Shown here piece after piece: positions 1 through 9,762 of a DNA stretch of 64,000 nt. Source of the DNA: Fischerella sp. PCC 9605. Its GTDB lineage: Bacteria > Cyanobacteriota > Cyanobacteriia > Cyanobacteriales > Nostocaceae. A program made the position numbers and the translations under genes. The notes under the pieces are model-generated. The model saw nothing but the letters and a program-made list of their open reading frames with translations, was not told the origin of the DNA and did no database searches. Within the stretch, counting starts at the first letter, position 1. Each line of letters begins with the position of its first letter. Where the stretch lies: contig NZ_KI912149.1 in assembly GCF_000517105.1 (NCBI RefSeq), positions 1,637,946 to 1,701,945 on the forward strand, in the 5' to 3' direction.

Positions 1-571
1 ATCCTGACTATGAATACAATTGGATGAGGGCAAATTATGCATAGACTGGCTTTGTTTTATAAAAAAAATTTGTCCGATATCAAAAAATACGGTTCTGTTA
101 AGGTTGCCATCCCCCCTAACCCCCCTTTTTAAGGCAGGGCTGTTTGATACCCTAAAACATGTAAAATTGCAAGTGTTGAAGGCATCCACTATGCTTAGTA
201 TTAGTGTTTGTCAGAATGGGCACCATGAGTGGATATGTTGGGTATCGTGCATAGGGAGATTTTGCTCATAGGCATCGTCGAACGTTGATCAAGATATTTG
301 ACATTCAAAAACGGTGAACCATTCTTGTTTGACTGCTAAACTTTATAGTAATTCAAATAAACGACTCACTACGGAATTATACTGAAGAGTTTAATTCAGG
401 AAAATTTTGCCGTAAATTTTTAAATTTTTTGTTTCAACTTTATGAATCCTAGGGTAGCGAAGTTCAGGATTTTGCAAAGTTACGGTAATGCTCCTAGCGG
501 AAAAAAATGTTTGTAGTTAAATTAAAAACATACTAGAGCAGCTGTTCCACCTCAACTAGCCTAATTGCGCG
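1..571. other. Leader region without a supported gene
   Basis: AT-rich stretch before the first kinase gene. The one reading frame of note (20-271) has no family features and runs through a C-rich dispersed sequence near 105-133 (CCCCTAACCCCCCTTTTTA) that is typical of cyanobacterial intergenic repeats. The last 100 bases presumably hold the promoter of the kinase at 572, but I see no convincing -35/-10 pair or Shine-Dalgarno. Confidence 0.5.
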
Positions 572-1657
572 ATGAATTGCTTTTCTAATCCAAAGATATC
601 GAGTATTCACGCAGATATTTTAAAGCAAACTCAGCTTGGTAAGCTTTGTGGTTCCTCAAGGTTATTTCGCGATCGCTACGAAATTCTCAAAATTTTGGGT
701 AGAGGTGGTTTTGGCATCACGTTTTTAGCCAAAGATGCAGTCTTACCTGGGAACCCTTTGTGCGTGATTAAATTGCTTTGTCCGAAGGTAACTAGTTCCA
801 AAAGTCGGGAACGCGCTTGCAAGCACTTTCAAAAAGAAGCAAAAATCTTAGCTCAGCTTGGGAGTCATTCTCAAATTCCCATGCTTTTGGACTACTTTGA
901 AATTAATGGAGAATTTTACTTAGTTCAAGAGTACGTGCGAGGCTCTAATTTGGCATGGAAAGTGAAGCGCAACGGCCCTAAAAATGAAGTTGAGGTGAAG
1001 CAGTTTTTGCAAGAAATGTTATCGGTGTTGCAGTATGTCCACAAACATCATGTCATTCATCGGGATATTAAGCCTCATAACTTGCTGCGTTCTGAGGATG
1101 ATAAACGGTTGGTATTGATTGATTTTGGTGCAGTTAAAGAAGAATTGCTTGACGTTGCTGAAAGTACCATGCATGAATCAGCCAACACCCATTTTGTCGG
1201 AACGATGGGATTTGCACCTCCAGAACAGCTTTCCCTGCGTCCTGTTTATGCTAGTGATATTTATGCTGTGGGTGTGACTTGTCTTTATCTGTTAACGGCA
1301 AAATCACCTTTAGAATTTGACCAAGATTCAAACACAGGTGAGTGCGGTTGGCAAACACATGTCAATCTCAGCGAGCATTTCGCCCAAATGTTAAATAAAA
1401 TGCTCAAAATCTCTTTGGAAGAACGCTTTAAGTCTGCTGATGAGGTAATTTGGGCTTTAGGCATGGAATCGTATTTGCCAACTTTAACTAACTGTTTAAG
1501 CACCCAACGCCTTAGAAGTGATACTAAAACTACAAATAAGGATATTTCTAATCAATACTTGTCACCTGTAGCAAGAACTGCAAACGCTATCCGGGAATGG
1601 CGAGTAAAGTTAAAGACAAGAAACTCGAACGAGCAACGAAAACTTCATATGTCTTAG
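572..1657 (+). CDS. Serine/threonine protein kinase, soluble
   Basis: A 361-residue eukaryote-type (Hanks) protein kinase that transfers phosphate from ATP to Ser/Thr of unknown targets. All core motifs are intact: glycine loop GRGGFG (43-48), ATP-binding Lys67 in VIKLL, helix-C Glu89, catalytic HRDIKPHN (163-170), metal-binding DFG (184-186) and GTMGFAPPEQ in the activation region. Unlike the other four kinases in the window it lacks the N-terminal Cys-pair ribbon, a membrane segment and a sensor domain; the last ~60 residues are polar and unrecognised. It starts at ATG 572 without a clear Shine-Dalgarno. It lies 282 bases upstream of a WD40 kinase on the same strand, so the two may be expressed together, but no terminator or shared promoter was identified. 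Confidence 0.9.
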   Translation: MNCFSNPKISSIHADILKQTQLGKLCGSSRLFRDRYEILKILGRGGFGITFLAKDAVLPGNPLCVIKLLCPKVTSSKSRERACKHFQKEAKILAQLGSHSQIPMLLDYFEINGEFYLVQEYVRGSNLAWKVKRNGPKNEVEVKQFLQEMLSVLQYVHKHHVIHRDIKPHNLLRSEDDKRLVLIDFGAVKEELLDVAESTMHESANTHFVGTMGFAPPEQLSLRPVYASDIYAVGVTCLYLLTAKSPLEFDQDSNTGECGWQTHVNLSEHFAQMLNKMLKISLEERFKSADEVIWALGMESYLPTLTNCLSTQRLRSDTKTTNKDISNQYLSPVARTANAIREWRVKLKTRNSNEQRKLHMS

Positions 1658-1939
1658 GTATCAAATTAACAATTTTATTATCACAATCGACAAACAATAA
1701 ATACATTCAGGTGCTTTTTGAATATGTTTGCTGTCAGCAGTAATCAAAAACCATGCGTTTTTATTAATACCTAATTAACTTGATATTTGCTTATCAGTAA
1801 TAGATCGTTTTACAGTCAGAAAATTCACATAATTTTTTAATCGAGATTTAGTATAATACGGGAGACGGTTAATCCTAATTCAGAAAATTTTCGGGGCAAC
1901 CTTAGCATAATTTATTACGCAGTTGTAATTTTTTTGATA

Positions 1940-3979
1940 ATGATCTGCTGCCTGAATCCCGATTGCCCACACCCCCTTAATCCTGACGGAAAGCAGTTCT
2001 GCCAAACTTGCAACCGCCCGCTTACACCTCTGTTGCGGAATCGCTTTCGCGTTATTCGAGTGCTTTCAGATGAGGGGGGGTTCGGTAGAACCTATCTAGC
2101 AGAAGATATGGACAAGCTCCAAGATCGCTGCGTGATTAAGCAATTAGCCCCAAAATTCCAAGAAAGTTGGGCCCTCTCTAAGGCGATGGATCTATTTCAA
2201 AGAGAGGCGCAACGACTGCAACAACTTGGAGAACATCCGCAAATACCAACTTTATTGGCTTACTTTGAAGAAAATACTTATTTGTACTTAGTACAGCAGT
2301 TTATTGACGGACAGAATTTGTTAAAGGAGTTGCAACAAAAAAGGGGGTACAGCGCTAAGGAAATTCGAGAAATCTTGCTAGATTTACTACCTGTTCTGAA
2401 GTTTATCCATGAACGAGGAGTTATTCACAGAGATCTCAAGCCACAGAATATTATCCGTCGTAAAAGCGATGGTCGCTTGTGCCTGATTGATTTTGGCTCC
2501 TCAAAACAGTTGACGGCAAGAGTGCAGTTACAAATGGGTACTTCGATTGGTTCACACGGTTATTCCGCAATTGAACAAATCAGAGATGGTAAAGCTTACC
2601 CAGCTAGCGATTTATTCAGTTTGGGAGCGACTTGTTTTCATTTACTCACCGGAACTTCTCCCTTTAAACTTTGGACAGAACATGGTTATGCTTGGGTTCA
2701 AGATTGGCGGCAATATTTAAAAAGTGCCATCAGTGATGATTTGGCTGAGATAATTGACAAACTATTAAAAAAAGATGCTCATCAGCGCTACCAATCCGCT
2801 GAGCAAGTCTTAAAAGATTTGGTTCCCAAACAACAGCCATCACTCTCAGCCCAAGCTGCAAATTCGTTTGTAATTCTTCCACCAACTCAACAGCCATCTG
2901 TACCCAGAAAATACGCATTGCTAAGAAATTTATTCTTAGTGGGTTCTCTGATTATGTTGCTGGTATTGGGAGAATTTTTTTATCGGCAATCGCATCAGTT
3001 GGGAATCAATGTTTCCTCTGGCTTCGGTCAACCTAACAATACACCAGCCAACACTGACGCAATGCTTCCTCAGTCCTCTAAAATTCCTTTGGGCAACTTT
3101 TATTTAGCACACACCTTCAAGTCGCCTTCTAGATCTGTTTTGTCCGTTGCCATTAGTCCAGATGACAAAACGATTGTTAGTAACAGTGGTGACACGATCA
3201 AACTATGGAGTTTAGCTACAGGGCAGGAAATTTCTACCCTCACTGGGCATAGCGATCGCGTTAATGTCGTGGGAGTGACTCCAGATGGACAAACCCTTGT
3301 GAGTGGCAGTGAAGACAAAACCATCAAATTGTGGAACCTTGCCAGAGGACAGGAAATTCGTACCCTTGATGGGCATTCCAACTCAGTTCATACCATTGCT
3401 ATTAGCCCGGATGGCAAAATTCTAGCTAATGGTAGCGATGACAAAACTATCAAAGTTTGGAATCTGACAACAGGAGAGGAAATTCGCACTCTCAGGGGGC
3501 ATTCTTCCTGGGTTAGGTCTATGGCCTTCAGCCCGGATGGACAAACCCTGGTTAGTGGCAGTCGTGACAAAACTATCAAAGTTTGGAATCTGACAACAGG
3601 AAAGGAAATCCGCACTCTTGATGGACATTCCCAGACTGTGACATCTATTGCCATCACCTCAGATGGCAAAACCCTAATCAGCGGCAGTGATGACAAGACG
3701 ATTAAATTATGGAATCTCAAAACTGGAGAAGAAATCCGTACTCTCACTGGGCACTCTGGTGGAGTTCGATCCGTCGTTATCAGTCGAGACGGGCAAACTC
3801 TAGCTAGCGGTAGTGGCGACAAGACGATTAAATTGTGGAATCTCAAAACCGGAGAAGCAATTCGCACCCTAGCGGGACATGGCGATGGGGTTCAATCCCT
3901 CGCTTTTAGCCAAAACGGCAACATCCTCGTTAGTGGTGGTTTTGACAACACCATCAAGATTTGGCGATTATCAAGTTAA
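1940..3979 (+). CDS. Membrane Ser/Thr kinase with WD40 propeller
   Basis: A 679-residue signalling protein. Residues 1-28 form a Cys-pair ribbon (MICCLNPDC and FCQTC). The kinase domain spans about 35-300 with Lys67, HRDLKPQN (163-170) and LIDFG (182-186). One hydrophobic segment near 335-357 probably crosses the membrane, and residues ~390-679 hold seven WD40 blades (pattern GH...SPDGQTL.SGS.DKTIK.WNL), enough for one closed beta-propeller. The propeller probably acts as an interaction or ligand platform outside the cytoplasm; that is inference. I chose ATG 1940 rather than the in-frame TTG at 1934 because the paralogue at 7159 begins with the identical MICCLNPDC and then has the same length. 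The blades are highly alike at DNA level, which suggests recent internal duplication or gene conversion. Confidence 0.92.
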   Translation: MICCLNPDCPHPLNPDGKQFCQTCNRPLTPLLRNRFRVIRVLSDEGGFGRTYLAEDMDKLQDRCVIKQLAPKFQESWALSKAMDLFQREAQRLQQLGEHPQIPTLLAYFEENTYLYLVQQFIDGQNLLKELQQKRGYSAKEIREILLDLLPVLKFIHERGVIHRDLKPQNIIRRKSDGRLCLIDFGSSKQLTARVQLQMGTSIGSHGYSAIEQIRDGKAYPASDLFSLGATCFHLLTGTSPFKLWTEHGYAWVQDWRQYLKSAISDDLAEIIDKLLKKDAHQRYQSAEQVLKDLVPKQQPSLSAQAANSFVILPPTQQPSVPRKYALLRNLFLVGSLIMLLVLGEFFYRQSHQLGINVSSGFGQPNNTPANTDAMLPQSSKIPLGNFYLAHTFKSPSRSVLSVAISPDDKTIVSNSGDTIKLWSLATGQEISTLTGHSDRVNVVGVTPDGQTLVSGSEDKTIKLWNLARGQEIRTLDGHSNSVHTIAISPDGKILANGSDDKTIKVWNLTTGEEIRTLRGHSSWVRSMAFSPDGQTLVSGSRDKTIKVWNLTTGKEIRTLDGHSQTVTSIAITSDGKTLISGSDDKTIKLWNLKTGEEIRTLTGHSGGVRSVVISRDGQTLASGSGDKTIKLWNLKTGEAIRTLAGHGDGVQSLAFSQNGNILVSGGFDNTIKIWRLSS

Positions 3980-4138
3980 TCGATTCTTCATATGACTACA
4001 AAGTAATGTTAAAAGTTTGGCAAGAAATCAGAAATTCAACCGATCCGATGGGTAAATAAATTTATTCCCAAAAAACAATATAGACTCTCTGGTTTGTGAA
4101 TCTCACAACAAGAGAGCGATGCAACTGCGGAATTTGCA

Positions 4139-5188
4139 ATGCCTGTACAAATGAGTTACTCAAAAATTAAAGTTCTAACGGGTGCGGCGATCGCGCTGAT
4201 GGGATTTGGAGGAGTTTTGGTTTGGGAAACCCCTGGTGTAACCACTGTATCCTCATCCTCTCAAGGCGACAACCAGCAGACAAACTCAGCGTGGGCAAAT
4301 TTGAACCTTGCTCACACCCTGAAAGGACATTCTGATGTAGTTTGGGCTGTCGCCATCAGTCCAGATGGCAAAACTCTTGCTTCTGCTAGTGGAGACAAGA
4401 CGATCAAAATCTGGAATCTGGCAACAGGAGAAATACGACAAACGCTGACAGGGCATTCTCAATGGATTAATTCTCTGGCAATGAGTCCAGATGGCAAAAC
4501 TCTTGCTTCTGCCAGTGGAGATAACACTGTCAAACTCTGGAATCTGGAAACAGGAAAAGAGATTCGCACCCTTACAGGACATGTTGCTTCGGTTCAGTCT
4601 GTCACCTTCAGCCCGGATGGCAGCACTTTAGTTAGTGGCAGTTGGGATCAAAGTATCAAACTGTGGAATGCCGCCACAGGAAAACTAATCCGTACTATCA
4701 AAGGCGATTGTGACGTAGTAGATGCGATCGCCATCAGTCCAGATGGCAATACGCTTGCTAGCAGCAGCTATTTTGACAACTCGATTAGATTGTGGAACTT
4801 GAAGACAGGCAACCAAACCCGCGTCCTCAAGGGACATACTGAAGCAGTCCATTCCCTCTCTTTTAACCCCGATGGCAGCACTTTGGCAAGTGGTAGTTGG
4901 GACAGAAATATCATACTTTGGGATGTGAAGACAGGAAAAAACATTCACACCCTCACAGGTCATAACAACAAGGTTTGGTCTGTAAGTTTTAGCCGAGATG
5001 GCAAGACTCTTGCCAGTGGCAGTTGGGACAAGACTATCAAACTATGGAATGTCTCCACAGGAAATGAAATTCGCACTCTCAGAGGACACGACGATAAAAT
5101 TTGGTCTGTCGCCTTTAGTTCCGATGGCACAACCATTGCCAGTGGCAGTTTTGATAAAACTATCAAGATTTGGCGGATGTCGCAATGA
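4139..5188 (+). CDS. Exported stand-alone WD40 propeller protein
   Basis: A 349-residue protein with a hydrophobic N-terminus (residues ~12-32, followed by a Ser/Gln-rich linker) and then seven WD40 repeats filling ~52-349, ending in TIKIWRMSQ. This is the same propeller as in the flanking kinases, without the kinase. The N-terminal segment is a signal peptide or membrane anchor, so the propeller is probably periplasmic or membrane-tethered. Blade 4 is the most divergent (KGDCDVVDA in place of KGH). It lies 159 bases after the WD40 kinase on the same strand and is convergent with the PPC gene. It may have arisen by loss of the kinase half from a copy of its neighbour, or may be a partner that exchanges with the kinase propellers; neither is proven. 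Confidence 0.88.
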   Translation: MPVQMSYSKIKVLTGAAIALMGFGGVLVWETPGVTTVSSSSQGDNQQTNSAWANLNLAHTLKGHSDVVWAVAISPDGKTLASASGDKTIKIWNLATGEIRQTLTGHSQWINSLAMSPDGKTLASASGDNTVKLWNLETGKEIRTLTGHVASVQSVTFSPDGSTLVSGSWDQSIKLWNAATGKLIRTIKGDCDVVDAIAISPDGNTLASSSYFDNSIRLWNLKTGNQTRVLKGHTEAVHSLSFNPDGSTLASGSWDRNIILWDVKTGKNIHTLTGHNNKVWSVSFSRDGKTLASGSWDKTIKLWNVSTGNEIRTLRGHDDKIWSVAFSSDGTTIASGSFDKTIKIWRMSQ

Positions 5189-5190
5189 TA

Positions 5191-5264
5191 TTTGTTAATT
5201 GTTGGTTGTTGTTTGTTGGTTGTTATTTATTCCAACCAACAAACAACAACTAACCACCAACAAA
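5191..5264. terminator. STRR-built inverted repeat between convergent genes
   Basis: A GTTGGTTGTTG-type tract (5191-5224) is followed by its near complement AACCAACAAACAACAAC (from 5234). Together they form a long imperfect hairpin between the end of the WD40 gene and the end of the convergent PPC gene, and could terminate both. It is made of degenerate heptamer-like units rather than a classical GC stem and T-run. Confidence 0.45.
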
Positions 5265-6530
5265 TTAAAACAAAGTCAATCTATAAGTTCCTGTTTTTTG
5301 AGGAATAGCTGAAATCACCACAACATAATAAGTGCCATCTTCTGGTAATCTGGCTCGGTCAATGAGCGCGGTGTATCTGCCATCTTTATCATTATCTGCG
5401 TCAATTACCTGCCCTTTGGAATTAAGCAAGACTATGTAGGGGGGAAATTCTTCCAAAATACTGTCTACACGTATGCTAACCAGTTGGTCTTTTTTCCCCT
5501 CAAACTTGGAAACGTTATAACGACTGCCATTCTGTCTGAGGGTGAGACTACTTGCCGTTAGTTGACCCGATTCATCAATGGCATAGCTAGCCCTGTCATT
5601 TCTCAGTGCTAAACTGTAGCGACCTATTTCTCCAGGTTTGCGACTAGTGACAGCGATCGTGTAAACACCTTTAGCAGGCAATCTTACAAATATAAATGCG
5701 TCTTTGACTTCACCATTGTTAGCGCTTTGCCCACCACTCCTTTTGACAAGAACGTTATTGTTGGGGTCGAGCAAAATCATGGCTGGATCTAGACTCAGGT
5801 TGTTAGAACGGCGGCGATCGCCACTACCAATAAGTCTGATTTGGATCAGTTGGTTTTCTCTGCCTTCAAACTGATAGAAATGAAAATATCTGCCTTTGTA
5901 TTTAAAATCACCCGGAGCTAAAACGCCCAATTGCACATCTACAAAATTAATCTGTCTGGGGTTAGGTATTCTAGTTGGAGAAACTGGCGAATCCGTAGAA
6001 TTTCTACGATTTCTATCTTGATTAGCAGGTTTGCGACCTCCCGACCCTGAAGGAGTCGAACCAGTACCGGAGGGCTGTGGTTTCGGTTGCGTATATGTCC
6101 GTGAAGGTGCTGTGGGAGTTGAGTCAGCACCGGAAGGCGGCTTTGGAGATGGTGCGGGAGTAGAACCAGTACCAGAAGGTGGTGTTGGAGTAGACTCTGT
6201 CGTTGGAGATGGCGCGGAAGTAGAATCAGTACCGGAAGGTGACGTTGGAGATGGTGCAGGAGTTGCAGGTATAGGAGACTCTATTGGTTGATTGTCAGGA
6301 GGAGGAGACGCAGGTGGTTGCGAAACAGGGATTTTTTCGATTCCTTGCTTTACTGCTTCTAGCTGTCTCTCATCTGGTGTTTTAGCAATTTTGAATTCTC
6401 CAGAGATTTTCGATATTTCTAAAGCATGAACAGACGGAACATAACTTGTAATCAATAAACTACCACTCAGGGTAGATATTAAAGCCCAGTTTAATTTCCC
6501 CCAATATTTTTTGTCACTTTTTTCTGCCAT
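5265..6530 (-). CDS. Exported protein with two PPC-type beta domains
   Basis: A 421-residue protein. The N-terminus has a basic stretch and a hydrophobic segment (WALISTLSGSLLITSYV) followed by VHALE, consistent with a signal peptide. Residues ~65-185 are a Pro/Ser/Thr-rich spacer (SPSGTDSTSAPSP-like repeats). Two similar beta-sandwich domains of the bacterial pre-peptidase C-terminal (PPC) type follow: the first about 195-310 (GRYFHFYQFEG...YTIAVTSRKPGEIGRYSLALR) and the second to the end (YNVSKFEGKKDQLVSIRV...TGTYRLTLF). No peptidase domain is present. ATG 6530 is preferred over the in-frame GTG at 6545. PPC domains usually mark secreted or surface proteins; a similar domain ends the kinase at 58868, so it may be an extracytoplasmic ligand module here too. 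Confidence 0.82.
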   Translation of the reverse strand: MAEKSDKKYWGKLNWALISTLSGSLLITSYVPSVHALEISKISGEFKIAKTPDERQLEAVKQGIEKIPVSQPPASPPPDNQPIESPIPATPAPSPTSPSGTDSTSAPSPTTESTPTPPSGTGSTPAPSPKPPSGADSTPTAPSRTYTQPKPQPSGTGSTPSGSGGRKPANQDRNRRNSTDSPVSPTRIPNPRQINFVDVQLGVLAPGDFKYKGRYFHFYQFEGRENQLIQIRLIGSGDRRRSNNLSLDPAMILLDPNNNVLVKRSGGQSANNGEVKDAFIFVRLPAKGVYTIAVTSRKPGEIGRYSLALRNDRASYAIDESGQLTASSLTLRQNGSRYNVSKFEGKKDQLVSIRVDSILEEFPPYIVLLNSKGQVIDADNDKDGRYTALIDRARLPEDGTYYVVVISAIPQKTGTYRLTLF

Positions 6531-7158
6531 AGTTTCACTCTTCACACTGCTAGTTTACAAATCGTTTTATTCCTTTAGATAGTTACTTAAAGATTTTTTT
6601 AATCCTTAGTCACAGTCCAATAAAATTGATTAGTTTGGTATGAAATTTGTTGGGATAATAGGATCTGTGTAACATTTTTTATTGACATAAGCACCATTTT
6701 TTCTTTACAAAAGCCATTTTTCACGTCAGTGACAGTACATAAGCAATGTACATAGACGCACATAAGTAAGCTTTTGTGCTGCGATAGGACTCATATTTGA
6801 TTTTTGAAATATACGTAGGGGAGGCAAAAAGGGGTGTGGATTTTCCTCCCCCTTTATTGCCATTGCGTTATGCCTCTGGCTAACGCACCATCGTTATGCC
6901 TCTGGCTAACGCACCATCCAAAGGCTTTGGTGCGTTACGCGATCGCGTAACACACCCTACAGATACTTAGATTTTTTCATAAATCAAATCGGATTCCTAT
7001 AGTAACTATGATTATAGAAAAATATCTATACTTGAATTTTAAAGTTCTTGTTTATTGGTAGATTTATTTCCTTAATTCATAAAAATATTTAGTCAATTTA
7101 ATAGTCAAATTATACGTTATAAATTAATATATACTCAAGCTGCCAATTAATTGCTGGT
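6531..7158. other. Spacer with promoter regions and dispersed repeats
   Basis: Divergent spacer between the PPC gene and the second WD40 kinase. It contains a 26-bp unit (GTTATGCCTCTGGCTAACGC...) duplicated in perfect tandem at 6867-6892 and 6893-6918, and the perfect 18-bp palindrome GTTACGCGATCGCGTAAC at 6934-6951, which includes an octamer HIP1 site. These belong to the dispersed TGCGTTACGC repeat type common in cyanobacteria. The rest is AT-rich; no gene was seen. Confidence 0.6.
6867..6951. repeat. Tandem 26-bp repeat plus 18-bp HIP1 palindrome
   Basis: Two abutting identical 26-base copies (6867-6892, 6893-6918) are followed by AAAGGCTTTGG and a perfect palindrome centred on GCGATCGC (6934-6951). 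The copies carry TAACGCACC and the palindrome region GGTGCGTTA, so copy and palindrome can also pair with each other to form a larger hairpin. Confidence 0.75.
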
Positions 7159-9198
7159 ATGATTTGCTGCCTAAATCCCGATTGTCAAAATCCTTTAAAT
7201 CCTGAAGGCAGCCTGTATTGCGAAAATTGCAAAACACCACTTATATCGCTGCTGAGAGGTCACTATCGCGTTATCGAAAGACTTTCTGTAGAAGGTGGAT
7301 TTAGTATCACCTATCTAGCGGAGGATATAGATAAACTAAATGAAAAGTGTGTAGTTAAGCAATTAGCACCAAAAGTCCAAGAAACGGGGGCTTTAAAGAA
7401 AGCAGTTCAGCTGTTTGAACAAGAAGCGCAGCGACTGCAAGAGTTAGGAGAACATCCCCAAATTCCCCATCTATTGGCTTATTTTGAGCAAGACAACTAT
7501 TTATATTTGGTGCAGCAGTTTATTGATGGGCAGAATTTACGTAAAGAATTACATCGGCGAGGAAGATTCAGCGAAAGGGAAATTCGCGAACTGTTATTGG
7601 ATTTGCTGCCCGTCCTCAAGTTTATTCATGAGCGTGGAGTAATTCACCGGGACATTAAGCCTCAAAATATTATTCGTCGTCAAAGCGATGGGCGATTAGT
7701 ACTGATTGATTTTGGAGCCTCAAAGCTGCTGACAGCAACAGTACAAGCGAAAATGGGAACGACTATCGGCTCACACGGGTATACTCCCATAGAGCAAATG
7801 CAGGATGGAGAGGCTTACCCGGCTAGCGATTTATTCAGTTTGGGGACGACTTGCTTTTACCTGCTAACTGGGGTTTCCCCCTCGAAATTGTGGATGAAAC
7901 AAGGCTACGGTTGGGTGGAATCTTGGTGGCAATATTTCAGTACTCCTACTAGGGGCGGTCTTTCCCTATCTATGGAGTTGGGCATGGTGATCGAAAAATT
8001 GCTGAAAGTAAATATTCAAGAACGCTATCAATCCGCTGATGATGTGATGAGAGACTTGACACGTCAGCCATCACTATTACCAGTCCCTGAAACCATACTG
8101 TCAAACTCGTCAGAAACTCAGCCGGGATTTTTATTAAGACCAGGTAGAAGGTTCAAAAATCGACTATTGGTGAATGCTGCTATTGTCATTTTCGGATTAG
8201 GAGGAGTTTGGTTTTTTCTATCTCGCCAGCAGGGTATCACTCAATCTTCTAATTCCAATCAACCGAAAGAAACAATTGTCAAAAATTCCGACCAAACCAA
8301 CACTTTGAAGGGACATGCCAGTGATGTGAATTCTGTCACCTTCTCTCCTGATGGACAAAAGCTTGCCACTGGCAGTGATGATAAAACAATCAAAGTCTGG
8401 AATGTGGCAACCAAAGAGGAAATCTTGACTCTGAAGGGGCATTCCGAATGGGTTTGGAGTCTTGCTTTCAGTCCTGATGGGCAAACCCTTGCTTCTGCTG
8501 GTGCAGACAAAACGATAAAAATATGGAATCTAGCTACTAACAAAGAAATTCGCACTCTCAAAGGACATGCTGCTGGAGTGACTTCCATTGCTTTCAGTCC
8601 CGATGGCAAAACCCTTGCTAGCGGCAGTTTAGACAATACGGTTAAACTGTGGAGTCTGGAAACAGGAAAGGAAATTTGCACCTTCAAAGGGCATTCTCAG
8701 TCAGTTGCTTCTGTAGCTTTTAGTCCTGACGGGCAAACTGTTGCTAGTGGTAGTTGGGATAAGACCATTAAAATATGGAGTTTAGCGACCGAAAAAGCTA
8801 TTCGCACTCTCAAGGGACATGCGGATTTGGTTATTTCCGTAGCTTTCAGCCCTGATGGTAACAGCCTTGCTAGTGGCAGTAAGGACAAAACAATTAAGTT
8901 GTGGAATTTAGCAACGGGAGAGGTAACTCTCACCCTCAAAGCGCATACTGATAAAGTCAATTCCGTTGCTTTTGTACCAAACACCGCCCACAGTAAAAGT
9001 TTAGATGGAGTTACTCTTGTTAGTGGTAGTAGTGACAACACAATTAAATTGTGGAATCTGAAAACTGAGAAGGAAATTCGCACTTTAAAGAAGGATTCTG
9101 GTTATATTTATTCTGTCGCTATTAGTCCAGATGGACAGACTATTGCTAGTGGTGGCAGTGCGGAGAATATTGTGAAGATTTGGCGGTTATTGAAGTGA
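7159..9198 (+). CDS. Membrane Ser/Thr kinase with WD40 propeller
   Basis: A 679-residue paralogue of the kinase at 1940, with the same length and order: Cys ribbon (MICCLNPDC...YCENC), kinase domain ~35-305 (VVKQLAP, HRDIKPQN, LIDFGAS), one membrane segment near 345-360 (LLVNAAIVIFGLGGVWFFL) and seven WD40 blades to the end. Two oddities are visible. The third glycine of the nucleotide loop is Ser (EGGFSIT instead of EGGFGRT), which many active kinases would not tolerate well. Blade 6 carries a ~9-residue insertion (VPNTAHSKSLDG). ATG 7159 is the only good start. Lys, HRD and DFG are present, so it is probably active but this is not certain. Confidence 0.92.
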   Translation: MICCLNPDCQNPLNPEGSLYCENCKTPLISLLRGHYRVIERLSVEGGFSITYLAEDIDKLNEKCVVKQLAPKVQETGALKKAVQLFEQEAQRLQELGEHPQIPHLLAYFEQDNYLYLVQQFIDGQNLRKELHRRGRFSEREIRELLLDLLPVLKFIHERGVIHRDIKPQNIIRRQSDGRLVLIDFGASKLLTATVQAKMGTTIGSHGYTPIEQMQDGEAYPASDLFSLGTTCFYLLTGVSPSKLWMKQGYGWVESWWQYFSTPTRGGLSLSMELGMVIEKLLKVNIQERYQSADDVMRDLTRQPSLLPVPETILSNSSETQPGFLLRPGRRFKNRLLVNAAIVIFGLGGVWFFLSRQQGITQSSNSNQPKETIVKNSDQTNTLKGHASDVNSVTFSPDGQKLATGSDDKTIKVWNVATKEEILTLKGHSEWVWSLAFSPDGQTLASAGADKTIKIWNLATNKEIRTLKGHAAGVTSIAFSPDGKTLASGSLDNTVKLWSLETGKEICTFKGHSQSVASVAFSPDGQTVASGSWDKTIKIWSLATEKAIRTLKGHADLVISVAFSPDGNSLASGSKDKTIKLWNLATGEVTLTLKAHTDKVNSVAFVPNTAHSKSLDGVTLVSGSSDNTIKLWNLKTEKEIRTLKKDSGYIYSVAISPDGQTIASGGSAENIVKIWRLLK

Positions 9199-9762
9199 AA
9201 GTTAGAGTTCAGGAGTTTTGGATTGTAATTTCCACATTTGGAAACCAGAACTCATCGGACACTGATAAGCACCCACGTCCCAAGCTTGAGGAGTTTGATA
9301 CGGATAGTACCCACCTGTGAGAAAGGGGTCATGTTTTAAAACTGCTGAAATGCTTATCCTATCTATATTTTAACAGTTTATTATCCCATTTTTGGTCTCT
9401 TTGTAAGAAATCTGGGTGAGAGGAGATGAAGATTTCAGACTATGAAAATATTGTAATTATGAATTGATTGATTACTCAGCAAAATATAAAATAATTTATT
9501 GAATTATTGTATATATACATTTAAAGTTTCCTGTGATGAAAATGGTTATCACAGGAATATTGCGCCTAAGTGCTCACCAAAAGTTGACAAGGCCCTTAAT
9601 GTCAGCTGGATTGATTATGGTTGCAAGCCGCAACAGCTACCCCTGCCACAAGCGCAAAAAACCGGATCAGGAGAGGCGCAAGGGTAGGGGATATTGATTC
9701 GAGTTGTTCGTCCGTCTGTATAAATTTTAAATTTTTAATCGCTATAGCTTAACTCTAAAACT
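9199..9762. other. Spacer with hairpin and possible structured RNA
   Basis: Convergent spacer. Directly after the kinase, GAGTTTTGG (9213-9221) pairs with CCAGAACTC (9245-9253) around an inner TTTCCA/TGGAAA stem, a likely 3'-end hairpin although it has no T-run. The following ~100 bases (9255-9350) have a more even composition, with ACCCACGTCCC, GAGGAGTTTG and TACCCACCTG, and could encode a structured RNA. A weak reading frame at 9499-9687 has no family features and is not called. Confidence 0.35.

Noticed and set aside
20-271. 83-codon plus-strand reading frame at the window start
   Set aside because: Runs through a C-rich dispersed repeat, lacks a Shine-Dalgarno and any family feature.
3388-3867. 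Antisense frames of up to 159 codons within the WD40 genes (also 4286-4582, 4685-4963, 8259-9083)
   Set aside because: They mirror the repeated blades on the opposite strand and repeat with the same period; shadows of the WD40 codons.
9499-9687. 62-codon frame after the second WD40 kinase
   Set aside because: No ATG start of quality, no recognised motif, AT-rich spacer composition.
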